64,000 bases of DNA, from the NCBI RefSeq assembly GCF_042653925.1, contig NZ_JBHSFQ010000006.1:1-64000 (forward strand), read 5' to 3'. Made by a program: the position numbers and the translations under genes. The notes under the pieces are model-generated. The model was not told where the DNA came from. It worked only from the letters and a program-made list of their open reading frames with translations, and searched no databases. Numbering within the stretch: the stretch's first letter is position 1; every line of letters starts with the position of its first letter. Positions 1 through 8,653 of the stretch are shown here, one piece after another. The DNA is from Nocardiopsis_B mangrovi (GTDB taxonomy: Bacteria > Actinomycetota > Actinomycetes > Streptosporangiales > Streptosporangiaceae).

Positions 1-1774
1 GGGCGTTGTTACCGCCCCCGCCGCCGCCCAGCTGCCCCCCGCCGCCGATCGGCACCGGCCCGCCGCCGGTCTCCGACTGCAGGTTGTCGGCCTGCTGGTC
101 GTAGAAGTCGTCGACGGCGTTGTTGTAGCGCTCCTCGCTGTCGGAGCCGGGGTTGTCCCCGCCGCCGCCTTCGCCGCCGAGGCCGCCGCCGCTGCCCTCG
201 GGCCCGGAGTTCAAATCGTTGATCGCGTTGTTGTAGTACTCGTCGACGGCGTTGTTGTAGCGCTCCTCGTTATCGGAGCCGGGATTATCGCCGCCGCCGC
301 CGCCTTCGCCGCCGAGGCCGCCGCCGCCGCCCTCGGGCCCGGAGTTCAGCTCGTCGATGGCGTTGTTGTAGTACTCGTCGACGGCGTTGTTGTAGCGCTC
401 CTCGTTATCGGAGCCGGGATTATCGCCGCCGCCGCCGCCTTCGCCGCCGAGGTCGCCGCCACCGCCCTCAGGCCCGCTCTCCAGCTCGTCGATCAGCTTC
501 TGGTAGTACTCGTCGAGGGCGTTGTTGTACTCCTCTTCCTTGTCGGAGCCACCGCCGCCGCCCTCACCCTCACCGTCGCCGTCGCCCCCGCCGGGCGGGT
601 TGTTCTCCAGCCACTCGATCTGCTTGCGGTACCACTCCTCCAGCGTCTCGTTGTACTCGTTCTCGATGTCGGAGGGACCGTTCTCACCGTCGCCACCACC
701 ACCGCCCCCACCGCCACCACCACCGCCGCCCACACCCGACCAGTCCAGCGTCAGCGCCTCGGGCGGCTTGATCTCGACGAACTTGGCCTGGTTGTCGGTG
801 TAGGCGGTGGAGAGGGTCTTCATCGCGTCGGAGGCGGCGGTGACGAAGGTGTTGAGCTCGTTGCGCCAGGACTTCTTGATCCGCTCCTGGATCTCCTTCC
901 AGGTGTTGGCGTCGTTGGCGGCCCCGATGTCCCCGATCTGGGTGGTCTTGTCGCCCTTGCTGAGCGTGGCGATGTCCTTGTTGTCCTCGAACCACTTGTC
1001 GACCACGAGCTTGGGGTCCCACAGGCCGGTGGCCAGCCAGTCGTCGTAGGCCCGGCGGATCTTCTCGCCCGCGGTCGACACGGCCGCGTTCCGGGTGTCG
1101 CGCAGCGCCTCGGGATAGTCCGCGACCTGCTTGCCCAGGGCGTTGAACCGCAGCTGGAGGTTGCCCAGGTGCTGCACGAAGATGTCGGCGGTCGCGCCCT
1201 TGAGGGTGTCCTTGGCGGTGGTGCGCCACGAGGCGATGTCGTCGGTCCTGCTGTTGACCATGCTCAGCAGGTCGTCGAGGTCCGATGCCAGGTTGACCAT
1301 GGTCTTGGGGTTGAACGTCCGGCCGTTCTCGCCCAGCCACGGCCCGTTGATGGCCAGCCACAAGTGGTGGAAGAACGCCCGGCCCTTGGGGTTGAACATG
1401 AAGTCATAGTTGTAGGCGATGCCCGAGTAGTACGTCTTGGCGTCGGAGGCCCCGGTCCAGCTACCCCCGGAGGTCCCCTGGTTCTGGGTCCATTGACCCT
1501 TGCTGCCCGGGAGGTTCGATACCAGGTAGTGGGTCATGCCGGCCGGGCTCTTCTGGTCGGACTTGAAGCTCAGGAACCAGTCGTTCTTCTCGACGTCCTC
1601 CTCCGACATCATCGGCGGGAAGGGGTCGTCCATCTCCAGATCGGCATAGGTGTTGATGACGTAGTGCAGGTCCGTGGGAACAGGTGAGGATTCGACCGCG
1701 GGATTTTCCGGCGCTTCCTCCCCCAGCCCGTCATCCAGCTCAAGGGGGATGTCCTCTTCTTTTCCGTCGGGCAT
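1..1774 (-). CDS. WXG100-like protein with tandem Gly-rich repeats (C-terminus cut by window edge)
   Basis: The frame is open from an ATG at 1774 to the window edge (591 codons), so the C-terminus is missing. An AAAGAGGAC ribosome site precedes the ATG. Roughly the first 330 residues are a hydrophilic helical domain. It contains a WXG100-like stretch (DTLKGATADIFVQHLGNL), as in proteins exported by type VII secretion. After the segment LTLDWSGVG the protein changes into five repeats of about 30-45 residues. Each repeat pairs an acidic Tyr/Asn helix such as EERYNNAVDEYYNNA with a long Gly run. No signal peptide is visible, which fits leaderless export. Export and surface display are inferred; the family is not certain. 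Confidence 0.75.
   Translation of the reverse strand, partial: MPDGKEEDIPLELDDGLGEEAPENPAVESSPVPTDLHYVINTYADLEMDDPFPPMMSEEDVEKNDWFLSFKSDQKSPAGMTHYLVSNLPGSKGQWTQNQGTSGGSWTGASDAKTYYSGIAYNYDFMFNPKGRAFFHHLWLAINGPWLGENGRTFNPKTMVNLASDLDDLLSMVNSRTDDIASWRTTAKDTLKGATADIFVQHLGNLQLRFNALGKQVADYPEALRDTRNAAVSTAGEKIRRAYDDWLATGLWDPKLVVDKWFEDNKDIATLSKGDKTTQIGDIGAANDANTWKEIQERIKKSWRNELNTFVTAASDAMKTLSTAYTDNQAKFVEIKPPEALTLDWSGVGGGGGGGGGGGGGDGENGPSDIENEYNETLEEWYRKQIEWLENNPPGGGDGDGEGEGGGGGSDKEEEYNNALDEYYQKLIDELESGPEGGGGDLGGEGGGGGDNPGSDNEERYNNAVDEYYNNAIDELNSGPEGGGGGLGGEGGGGGDNPGSDNEERYNNAVDEYYNNAINDLNSGPEGSGGGLGGEGGGGDNPGSDSEERYNNAVDDFYDQQADNLQSETGGGPVPIGGGGQLGGGGGGNNA
60..675 (-). repeat. five in-frame tandem repeats, 135-bp core unit
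   Basis: These repeats lie within the WXG100-like gene. Two central units are almost identical at DNA level and lie exactly 135 bp (45 codons) apart; the GCGTTG marker recurs at 225 and 360. Three outer units are diverged. Each unit encodes an acidic Tyr/Asn helix followed by a Gly-rich linker with DNPGSD. Near-identity of the middle copies implies recent unequal recombination, so copy number probably varies between strains. Confidence 0.85.
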
Positions 1775-1939
1775 GCCGTCCTCTTTCGTTCCCGGTCCGC
1801 CGCTCCGGGCGGGAGGGCCCCGGACGGTCGTTCAACGCCTCTATCGATTGTCGTCGCCGAACGGGTTCGGGGGAACACCGCCTGCCGCCGAACGCACGGT
1901 GTCACCGCTTCCACCGCTTCGCATCGAGGGAGAACGGAG

Positions 1940-1965
1940 AAGGGGCCGGCTCGCGCCGGCCCCTT
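1940..1965 (-). terminator. hairpin terminator after the serine hydrolase gene
   Basis: A perfect inverted repeat with 11-bp arms (AAGGGGCCGGC and its complement) around a TCGC loop lies about 80 bp past the stop of the serine hydrolase gene and upstream of the WXG100-like gene. It has only a weak T-rich tail on the minus strand, usual for high-GC actinobacteria. Confidence 0.6.
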
Positions 1966-2042
1966 TCAGGTGAACGACCCGGGAGGGGTCGAGAGGGGGG
2001 TCGTCCGGTGGGCCGCCGGGCGGGGCCGCCGCGGCGCGTCGG

Positions 2043-4019
2043 TCAGGGCAGCCACACCAGGTTGTACCAGCCGCCGATCCCGATGAAGACCGCGGCCGCC
2101 AGTACCACCAGCGTGTAGTGCAGGCGCCCGGAGAGGGTCCACCATCCGCGGGACCAGGAGGCGGCGGCCGCCACCAGCAGCCCGGCGGTGAGCACCCCGG
2201 CGATCGCGAGCGGAACGGTCAGCGCCGGCGACGAGGTGAACAGCAGGGTCTCCAGCATGCCCCCGTTCGACAGCGCGTAGACCAGGAAACCGGTGAAGCC
2301 CACGCAGATGAGCCCGGTCAGCGCCGCGCCGATCCGGCCGGCGCGGGCCGCGCCGCGGTAGGGGGCGGCGTCGGCCCCGCGCACGGTCCGCACCAGGGCG
2401 GTCACCGGCCACGCCACCATGGTCGCGATGACCGCCAGCGCGCCCAGGGCCACCATGACGTGCAGCTGCGGGTCGGCGTAGGCGTCGACGCGCTTGTAGC
2501 CCTGGCTGGCGAGGGCGTCCATGGTCAGCCCGATGATCTCGCCGTCCTCTTCCATGAAGGCCAGGCGGTCGCCGGTCTCGTTCCGGAACACGCCGTCGCC
2601 GATCGGCGTCCACGTGGCCCCGGACAGGATCGGGGAGGAGGTGCGCAGGGTGCCGTCCGCCGCGGCGGTCACGGTCATCTGGTCCATGGCGGTCTTGAGG
2701 GCGCTGGGGTCGTTCTCGGCCGACCGGGTGGTGAGGTAGACGCCGGCGAACGCGTCGGGGTCGCCGTTTCCCGCGCCGTCGGCCGCGGTCCCGGAGCCCT
2801 GTGCCGCGGTCCCGGCGAACTCCTCCAGGAACTCGGTCACGATGGTCGTCCGCAGGTCGTTCAGGATGTCGGTCCCGGACCCGTCGCTGTTGACCGTGAC
2901 GAAGACGCCCAGGTCGGCGCCCGGCACCAGCGCGTACTCGGAGTGGGCGCCGCCGAGGTCGCCGGTGTGGCCGACCACCCGGACGGGGTCGAGGTGCCGT
3001 TCCCAGGTGCCGTACCCGGAGCCGGCGAGCAGGTCGTGGTTGCCGGCCCGATGCCCCAGCATCAGCTCTGTGCTCTCGGGGGAGAGGACGCGGGTCCCGT
3101 CGAGTTCGCCGCCGCCGAGCAGCGCGCCCATGAAGCGGGTCATGTCGGCGGCCGTGGCGTAGGCACCGCCCGCCGGGATCACGTTGAGGGCTTCGGGGGG
3201 CTGGACCTCGTTGCGCCCGGGATAGCGGTGCACCGCCGGGACGTCGAAGCGCTCGCCGGCGGCGTCCGTCGTGGCGAAACCCGAGCGCTCCATGCCGAGC
3301 GGGGCGAACACGTGCTCCTGGGTGTAGTCCATGAAGTCCTGGCCGGAGACCTCCTCCACGATGAGGCCGGCCATGGCGGTCCCGTAGTTGGAGTAGGAGA
3401 CGAAGCGGCCGGGCGGTTCGACCCGCTCGGGCACGTGTTCGCCGATGTAGTCGCGGAGCGGGCTGACGGGCTCGCCCTCGACCGGCATCATGCCGCCGAC
3501 GGCCTCCTCGAACCCCGAGGTGTGGGTGAGCAGGTGGTGCGGGGTGATCGGGCGGCCGGGGTAGGTGTCGGGGATCCGGATGCCCTCGGGCAGGTATTCG
3601 TTGACGTCGGTGCCGAGGTCGATCTCGCCCTGGTCGACCAGCTGAAGCATGGCGACCGCCGTGAACGACTTCGAGACCGAGGCGACCGGGAACGACGTCC
3701 CCTCGGCCGACACCGGCTCCTCCGATTCCAGGTCGGTGACCCCGTAGCCCTGCTGGAACAGGGCCGTCGATCCCTGGGAGACCGACACCGCGGCACCCGG
3801 GGTGTCGAACTCCTCCAGCAGCGCGGGAACGCGCTCGTCGAGGAACGCGCGCACGCCCTCCTCGGAGACCGGCGACGGATCCGCCGCACCGGTATCGGCG
3901 GCGGACGCCCCGGTTCCGGCGATGGCCGGGGCGGCACCGGCGATGAGGCCGAGGGAGAGGGCGGTGCTCAGGCCCGCGCTGACGACGAGGCGGAGGGGCG
4001 GTCGGAGCGGAGATCTCAT
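2043..4019 (-). CDS. secreted, membrane-anchored serine hydrolase (class C beta-lactamase / DD-peptidase fold)
   Basis: The 658-residue product starts MRSPLRPPLRLVVSAG, a signal peptide. A beta-lactamase-type catalytic domain covers about residues 50-400. It shows the nucleophile motif SVSK (SxxK), YSN (YxN) in FVSYSNYGTAMAG, and HTGD in place of KTG, as in class C-like esterases and peptidases. A linker of about 110 residues leads to a C-terminal region with about four to five membrane helices (from LHVMVALGALAVIATMVAW onward), which would tether the enzyme outside the cell. The substrate is unknown; peptidoglycan peptides, D-amino-acid esters or other esters are all possible. It is a single gene with its own downstream hairpin. 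The ATG at 4019 is chosen because the signal peptide follows directly. Confidence 0.9.
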   Translation of the reverse strand: MRSPLRPPLRLVVSAGLSTALSLGLIAGAAPAIAGTGASAADTGAADPSPVSEEGVRAFLDERVPALLEEFDTPGAAVSVSQGSTALFQQGYGVTDLESEEPVSAEGTSFPVASVSKSFTAVAMLQLVDQGEIDLGTDVNEYLPEGIRIPDTYPGRPITPHHLLTHTSGFEEAVGGMMPVEGEPVSPLRDYIGEHVPERVEPPGRFVSYSNYGTAMAGLIVEEVSGQDFMDYTQEHVFAPLGMERSGFATTDAAGERFDVPAVHRYPGRNEVQPPEALNVIPAGGAYATAADMTRFMGALLGGGELDGTRVLSPESTELMLGHRAGNHDLLAGSGYGTWERHLDPVRVVGHTGDLGGAHSEYALVPGADLGVFVTVNSDGSGTDILNDLRTTIVTEFLEEFAGTAAQGSGTAADGAGNGDPDAFAGVYLTTRSAENDPSALKTAMDQMTVTAAADGTLRTSSPILSGATWTPIGDGVFRNETGDRLAFMEEDGEIIGLTMDALASQGYKRVDAYADPQLHVMVALGALAVIATMVAWPVTALVRTVRGADAAPYRGAARAGRIGAALTGLICVGFTGFLVYALSNGGMLETLLFTSSPALTVPLAIAGVLTAGLLVAAAASWSRGWWTLSGRLHYTLVVLAAAVFIGIGGWYNLVWLP

Positions 4020-5292
4020 GGGCGGGTTCCTCAGATGGAGGGGATGTCGATGCCGAGAACGCTATGAGCGGGCCCCCTGCCGCCACACGCCAGCGGCCGA
4101 CACCTTCACGCGGGAGCACGCGGCACCCGGATGGTGGTGCCCGCTACACCCCCGGCGCTCGCCGCTCAGGGGGCGGTCGGCGCCGCGGCGACGGGGCACC
4201 CGGGCGGCGGCGTCGTCGGCGTGGCCGCCGAACCGCGGCGTAAGGGAGGTCACGCGGGTGGCGACGGCGTGAACGTGTGAAGCCCCTGCTTGCGGGCATG
4301 ACCTGCGTGTTGCATGGTGATTTGTCGTCTTTTGCGGCACTTCGCCGTGCTGCATCGTCCCGCACCTTCCGGATCCGCCCCCCGGGATCCACGACGATGG
4401 GAGAGCGCACGTGTCCCTCCTCCGCGCCTCCGGAACGGCGGGGGCCCCGCCCCGGCGCCACGCGGGCCGGCGGCCGATCGCGGTTGATTCGTCCGCTTCT
4501 GTAAGATCACCGTGGGTCATCCGTTCGCGACCGTCGCGGTTCGGTGAACGCCGTGTCGCTGATCGGTGACCGGTCGCAATGGCGCGACGTGGGAATTCTC
4601 TGGAGGGAGTGCATCCCGGTCATGTGCACCGCCGGGAAAATGGCCACGGCCGCGGTGTACGAACCCGCACCCTGTATTCGCGGTGCTGGTGCTCCTGTCA
4701 TACTGGAAAGGGCTCGACGGTGCATCGTGGAGCCCCGACGAATTTCCCGACGCGCGCGTGCGTCAATGGCCGTCGAGCGCCGACCCCCGGGGATCCCGTG
4801 TGCGGTCGGGTGTTCCGGATGGTCGCCCGCCGCCCTATCGGTCACGGAGGGTGATTCGTCCGGCGATGCGGTAATTGTTCATGCCAAACACACCGCGGAG
4901 TCACACTTTCGCAATCCCTCCGATGCCGCTGGTGATGGAGTGGGAATGAACGGGAACTTCGGGGTCACGCGCGGATAGTCGCGGAGTCGAGGGCCCGGAG
5001 GGGGACCCGGGCGACTGCGAAGAGCTACGCTTTTCGCTCCTCGGAAATCTGCGGCGCGGGACGATTGCCGGGATGCGCGCCGACCGACGTTCTGCCTGTT
5101 GACGCTGTGTCGCCGCAGCACTTAACGGGGGTGATCGATGGGGTCGGCTTTTCGAGCATCCGGGATTTTCGTCACTAGGCAAACAATGGTACGAAACATC
5201 GCTAATATTCGGATCTGGGGCTTGTGTGGAGAGTGACCGATAGGTCATCTTATAAGACGGGGATGGATGAAGTATCGACGGAAAGGTTCGCT
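4020..5292. other. gene-poor stretch, no convincing gene
   Basis: The open frames here have unnatural compositions rich in Arg, Pro and His and lack ribosome sites. Base composition is visibly less GC-rich than the neighbours, especially 4880-5290. It probably holds the promoter of the serine hydrolase gene on the left and a long upstream region for the small peptide gene on the right. I see no tRNA, repeat array or recognisable riboswitch. Confidence 0.5.
5234..5256 (+). promoter_or_regulatory. possible operator and -10 box of the small peptide gene
   Basis: A short palindrome, TGACC-GATA-GGTCA (5234-5247), is followed at once by TATAAG (5251-5256), a good -10 hexamer. No matching -35 is obvious. 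The site ends 36 bp before the chosen GTG of the peptide gene, so a regulator bound to the palindrome would sit in the spacer of the promoter. Inferred from spacing only. Confidence 0.35.
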
Positions 5293-5406
5293 GTGCTCAA
5301 GAAGATCTGTGCTATAGCGGCGATCTCGGTCGCGGCGGTGCTGGGGATGGCATTCCCGGCCGCGGCCGAGGCGCCCGTGTCCGATGGCGGATGGAGCTGG
5401 CAGTAG
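5293..5406 (+). CDS. tiny secreted peptide precursor (37 aa)
   Basis: The GTG at 5293 has a GGAAAGG ribosome site 7 bp upstream. The product begins MLKKICAIAAISVAAVLG, a complete Sec signal peptide with two lysines and a hydrophobic core. An AAA cleavage site (FPAAAEAP) would release a mature peptide of only about 12 residues, EAPVSDGGWSWQ, ending in an aromatic Gly-Trp-Ser-Trp-Gln tail. A strong hairpin terminator follows, so this is a stand-alone transcript. An in-frame ATG at 5263 would add ten residues but has no ribosome site. I do not recognise the family. A secreted signal peptide or small antimicrobial is possible; nothing in the sequence decides. Confidence 0.6.
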   Translation: MLKKICAIAAISVAAVLGMAFPAAAEAPVSDGGWSWQ

Positions 5407-5459
5407 GCGCTCGGACCACCGGCGCCGGACCGGCCACCGGCCGGACCGCCGTTCCCTGA

Positions 5460-5491
5460 GGACCCCGGCCCATGCCCCTGGGCCGGGGTCC
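5460..5491 (+). terminator. strong hairpin terminator after the small peptide gene
   Basis: Perfect 13-bp arms (GGACCCCGGCCCA and its complement) flank a TGCCCC loop, 54 bp beyond the peptide stop codon. There is no T tract. It would separate the peptide transcript from the nuclease gene that starts at 5673. Confidence 0.7.
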
Positions 5492-5672
5492 ACCACGCCG
5501 GACCCGTTCTCCTTCCCTCCGTGGCGGTGCCCCCGCACGGCCGTCCTCCACCGTCCCCCGTCCCCACCGCCCGGCCGGCGGTGGAGGTCGTCCCGACTTC
5601 ACAACGGGTATTCCGTTCCGTCATGCACAACGGGCACGATGAGGCCACCCCCGACACGAAGTGGAGGAGAGG

Positions 5673-7580
5673 GTGGCCCTCTCACACAGACGCGTGCCCC
5701 GCACCGCCGGCGCCGCAACGGCGCTCGCGCTCGGCGCGTCGCTCATCACCGCGTACGCCGCGTCCCCGGCGACCGCCGACCCCGTTCCCGAGGAAGCCGG
5801 CGGGCTGCGCATCCACGATGTCCAGGGAACGACGCGCACGTCGCCCTACACCGGCCGGACGGTGGCCGACCTGCCGGGCGTCGTGACGGCGGTCAACCCC
5901 TACGGCTCCGCCCGCGGATTCTGGTTCCAGGACCCCGAGGGCGACGGCGACCCGCGCACCAGCGAGGGGCTGTTCGTCTTCACCGGGTCCGGCACCCCCG
6001 ACGTGGCGGCCGGCGACGAGGTACGGGTCTCCGGGACCGTCGCCGAGTACAGCCCCGGCGCGGGACTCCAGACCATCACCCAGCTCGGCGACGCCTCGTG
6101 GACCGTCCTCGGCGCGGACCGGGAGCTGCCGGAGGCCATCGGCCTCGCACCCGGGACCGTTCCCGCCGCCTACGCGCCCGAAGGCGACGACATCGGCGAC
6201 CTGCCGCTGGACCCCGGCTCCTACGCGCTGGACTTCTGGGCGGCGGGCGAGCACATGCGGGTCCGCGTCGAAGACGCCCGCGTGGTGGGCCCCACCGACC
6301 CCTTCTCCGCCCTGTGGGTCACCACCGAGCCCGGCCGCAACGCCACACCCCGCGGCGGCACCGCCTACGGCTCCTACGCCGACGCCAACAGCGGGCGCCT
6401 CAAGATCGAGTCGCTGCTGCCCCGCGACCAGGCTCCCTTTCCGCGAGCCGACGTGGGCGACGAACTCGCCGGCGTCACCGAGGGCCCGCTCTACTACAGC
6501 GGCTACGGCGGCTACGTGGTCAAGGCCACCACCATGGGCGAGCACGTCGACAACGGCCTGCCCCGGGGCACGGCGGGCGGGCAGCGCGACGGGGAGCTGT
6601 CCGTGGCCACTTACAACGTCGAGAACCTGTCGGCGGCGTCGGACCAGGCCGCCTTCGACCGGCTGGCCGAGGGCATCGCCGACAACCTCGGCGCCCCCGA
6701 CATCGTGGCCCTGGAGGAGATCCAGGACGACAACGGTCCCGCCGACGACGGCACGGTGACGGCCGGCCGCACCCTGGACCGGCTCACCGAGGCCGTGTCC
6801 GCGGCGGGCGGCCCCGACTACGAGTGGCGGCAGATCGACCCCGAGGACAAGGCCGACGGCGGGCAGCCCGGCGGCAACATCCGCAACGCCTTCCTGTTCG
6901 ACCCCGGGCGCGTCTCCTTCACCGACCGCCCGGGCGGCGACGCCACGACGCCGGTCGAGGTGGCGGAGGGCGACGGCGGGCGCGCCGAGCTCAGCGTCTC
7001 GCCGGGCCGGATCGAGCCCGGCGCCGACGCCTGGATCGACAGCCGCAAGCCCCTGGCCGGCGAGTTCGAGTTCCAGGGCCGCACCGTGGTGGTCGTCACC
7101 AACCACTTCGCGTCCAAAGGCGGCGACCAGCCGCTGCACGGCCTCGCCCAGCCGCCCGAGCGCTCGTCCGAGGTCCAGCGCAACGCGCAGGCCGGACTCG
7201 TGCGGGCGTTCGCCGACGACGTCCTCGAAGCGGACCCCGCGGCCAACGTCGTGGTGGCGGGCGACCTGAACGACTTCTGGTTCTCCCCGGCCCTGGAGGC
7301 GCTCACCGAGGACGGCGGGCTGCACAACCCGATGCTGGAGCTGCCGGAGGAGGAGCGGTACAACTACCTGTTCGACGGCAACTCCCAGGCGCTGGACCAC
7401 ATTCTGGTCGCCCCCCGGCTCGCCCGGCGCACGGACTACGAGATCGTGCGCATCAACGCCGAGTTCCACGACCGCGCCAGCGACCACGACCCGCAGATCC
7501 TGCGGTTCCGCCCGCTGAGCGGGTCGCGCGGGACCGACGCCCGGGAGGAGGCGCACTACGGCCGCCCCGGCCGCGGCTGA
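5673..7580 (+). CDS. secreted endonuclease/exonuclease/phosphatase-family nuclease (ExeM/NucH type)
   Basis: The precursor has 635 residues. The GTG at 5673 lies just after GGAGGAGAGG and starts a signal peptide (ALSHRRVPRTAGAATALAL) cleaved near ATA/DP. Residues about 45-290 form an OB-fold-like ExeM/NucH N-terminal region (DVQGTTRTSPYTGR, GFWFQDPEGDGDPRTSEG). Residues about 310-625 form the metal-dependent EEP domain. Its motifs are ATYNVENL, ALEEIQDDNG (metal-binding Glu), TNHFASKGGDQ, AGDLNDFW (catalytic Asp/Asn) and ASDHDPQ (catalytic His). The expected role is extracellular DNA or nucleotide degradation for nutrient recycling. A GTG 12 bp upstream is in frame but would not leave room for the ribosome site. 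Confidence 0.92.
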   Translation: MALSHRRVPRTAGAATALALGASLITAYAASPATADPVPEEAGGLRIHDVQGTTRTSPYTGRTVADLPGVVTAVNPYGSARGFWFQDPEGDGDPRTSEGLFVFTGSGTPDVAAGDEVRVSGTVAEYSPGAGLQTITQLGDASWTVLGADRELPEAIGLAPGTVPAAYAPEGDDIGDLPLDPGSYALDFWAAGEHMRVRVEDARVVGPTDPFSALWVTTEPGRNATPRGGTAYGSYADANSGRLKIESLLPRDQAPFPRADVGDELAGVTEGPLYYSGYGGYVVKATTMGEHVDNGLPRGTAGGQRDGELSVATYNVENLSAASDQAAFDRLAEGIADNLGAPDIVALEEIQDDNGPADDGTVTAGRTLDRLTEAVSAAGGPDYEWRQIDPEDKADGGQPGGNIRNAFLFDPGRVSFTDRPGGDATTPVEVAEGDGGRAELSVSPGRIEPGADAWIDSRKPLAGEFEFQGRTVVVVTNHFASKGGDQPLHGLAQPPERSSEVQRNAQAGLVRAFADDVLEADPAANVVVAGDLNDFWFSPALEALTEDGGLHNPMLELPEEERYNYLFDGNSQALDHILVAPRLARRTDYEIVRINAEFHDRASDHDPQILRFRPLSGSRGTDAREEAHYGRPGRG

Positions 7581-7702
7581 TCCGCGCACGGCACCGGCCG
7601 CCCGCATCCGGGCGGCCGGCCCCCCGGCGGCACGGTTCCGCGGGGCGAGCAGGGGTAAGGATCCGGGCGTACACCGTGCGAGCAGAGAAGGTGTCGAGGA
7701 CC

Positions 7703-8251
7703 GTGCCCGAGTTCCCGGACCACCCGCGCCCGGACCGACCGGAGGAGCCCTCCGGCCGGGAGTACCCCATCGGTGAACAGGCCCCGGGCGGCTACCACTA
7801 CCCGGAGGCACCCCTTCCGCCCCCGGCCCCGCCCGATCCGGCGCCGCCGGACCCGCCGCCCGTCGCGGCCGAACGCTTCCGCCGGGACAGCCCGGCGCGG
7901 GTGAAGATGATCCCCGAGATGCGCGGCCGCGGCGGCCACTGGCGGCTGATCACGCTGACCATGCTGTTCGTCATGTACACCGGCAGTGCCGCCGATTTCA
8001 TCCCGGCCGGTACCCGTGCCTGGGGCCACGTGGTGTTCTGGGCGGCGGTCGCCGCGGCGGGGCTCGCGACGGCCTACCGGGAACAGCGCAACGAGTGGCC
8101 CCCGTCGCCCCGCTGGCCCTGGCCGGCGGCCGCCGTGTGCGGAACGGTGGCCGCCGAGCTGCTGGTGGCCACCGTGGCCTCGCCCGTGGTCCTGGTGGGG
8201 TCGGTCGTGGTGATCGGCCTGGCGCTGTTCGTCGTGATGCTGTTCGGCTGA
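7703..8251 (+). CDS. proline-rich membrane protein of unknown function
   Basis: The 182-residue product has a Pro-, Asp- and Glu-rich cytoplasmic N-terminus of about 75 residues (including PLPPPAPPDPAPPDPPP). It then has about four hydrophobic segments, the first being WRLITLTMLFVMYTG and the last VVVIGLALFVVMLFG at the C-terminus. The GTG at 7703 follows GAGGACC; other GTGs at 7677 and 7691 are possible. Its 3' end faces tatB. I do not recognise a family; Pro-rich tails of this type in actinobacteria often bind partners, but that is inference. Confidence 0.7.
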   Translation: MPEFPDHPRPDRPEEPSGREYPIGEQAPGGYHYPEAPLPPPAPPDPAPPDPPPVAAERFRRDSPARVKMIPEMRGRGGHWRLITLTMLFVMYTGSAADFIPAGTRAWGHVVFWAAVAAAGLATAYREQRNEWPPSPRWPWPAAAVCGTVAAELLVATVASPVVLVGSVVVIGLALFVVMLFG

Positions 8252-8279
8252 GCCCCGCGGGGAGCGGGGACGGGCCGGC

Positions 8280-8600
8280 TCAGGTCGCCTCGGAGTCGAA
8301 CGGCGGACGCTTGCCGTTGAGCTGGGACACCGGGCGGCGGTAGGCGTCGGCCTCCTCGTCCTCGGCCTCCCAGAAGTGCTTCTGCACGAAGCGCTTGGGG
8401 TTGAGGTCCTGGACGTCGAAGTCCTTGAAATCCGGACCCAGCCCCTGCTGGATGTCGCTCTTGGCGCTGTCGGCCATCCGGCGCAGCTGCCGCAGTACCC
8501 TGCCGACCTGTGCCGCCGCCTTGGGCAGCTGGTCGGGGCCGAAGATGAGGAGCGCGAGCACACCGAGGACGATGAATTCGCCTGCCCCAATGTTGAACAT
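8280..8600 (-). CDS. tatB: Sec-independent protein translocase subunit TatB
   Basis: The 106-residue product begins MFNIGAGEFIVLGVLALLIF followed by GPDQLPKAAAQVG, the exact TatB layout: short periplasmic start, one membrane helix, the FGPxxLP hinge and an amphipathic helix (RVLRQLRRMADSAK). A soluble tail follows. TatB works with TatC as the twin-arginine signal receptor. The ATG at 8600 is preferred to an in-frame start 45 bp upstream because family members begin MFNIG or MFDIG, and GAAGGGG lies upstream. It stands alone here rather than next to tatA or tatC. Confidence 0.9.
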   Translation of the reverse strand: MFNIGAGEFIVLGVLALLIFGPDQLPKAAAQVGRVLRQLRRMADSAKSDIQQGLGPDFKDFDVQDLNPKRFVQKHFWEAEDEEADAYRRPVSQLNGKRPPFDSEAT

Positions 8601-8653
8601 GCCCCAACCCCTTCGGTGGCCCCTCGTGGTGGTCGTCACGGCCACTTAGCAGG

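Noticed and set aside
522..803. Pro/Ser-rich small plus-strand gene
   Set aside because: It is antisense to the Gly-rich repeats of the WXG100-like gene; poly-Pro is simply the complement of poly-Gly codons.
4062..4520. Possible gene in the gene-poor stretch
   Set aside because: Composition (Arg, Pro, His, Cys-rich), overlapping frames on both strands and lack of a ribosome site argue against coding.
5384..8251. 955-codon open frame covering the nuclease region
   Set aside because: Most of it is an out-of-frame shadow of the nuclease gene. Only its last 182 codons, from the GTG at 7703, look like a real membrane protein.
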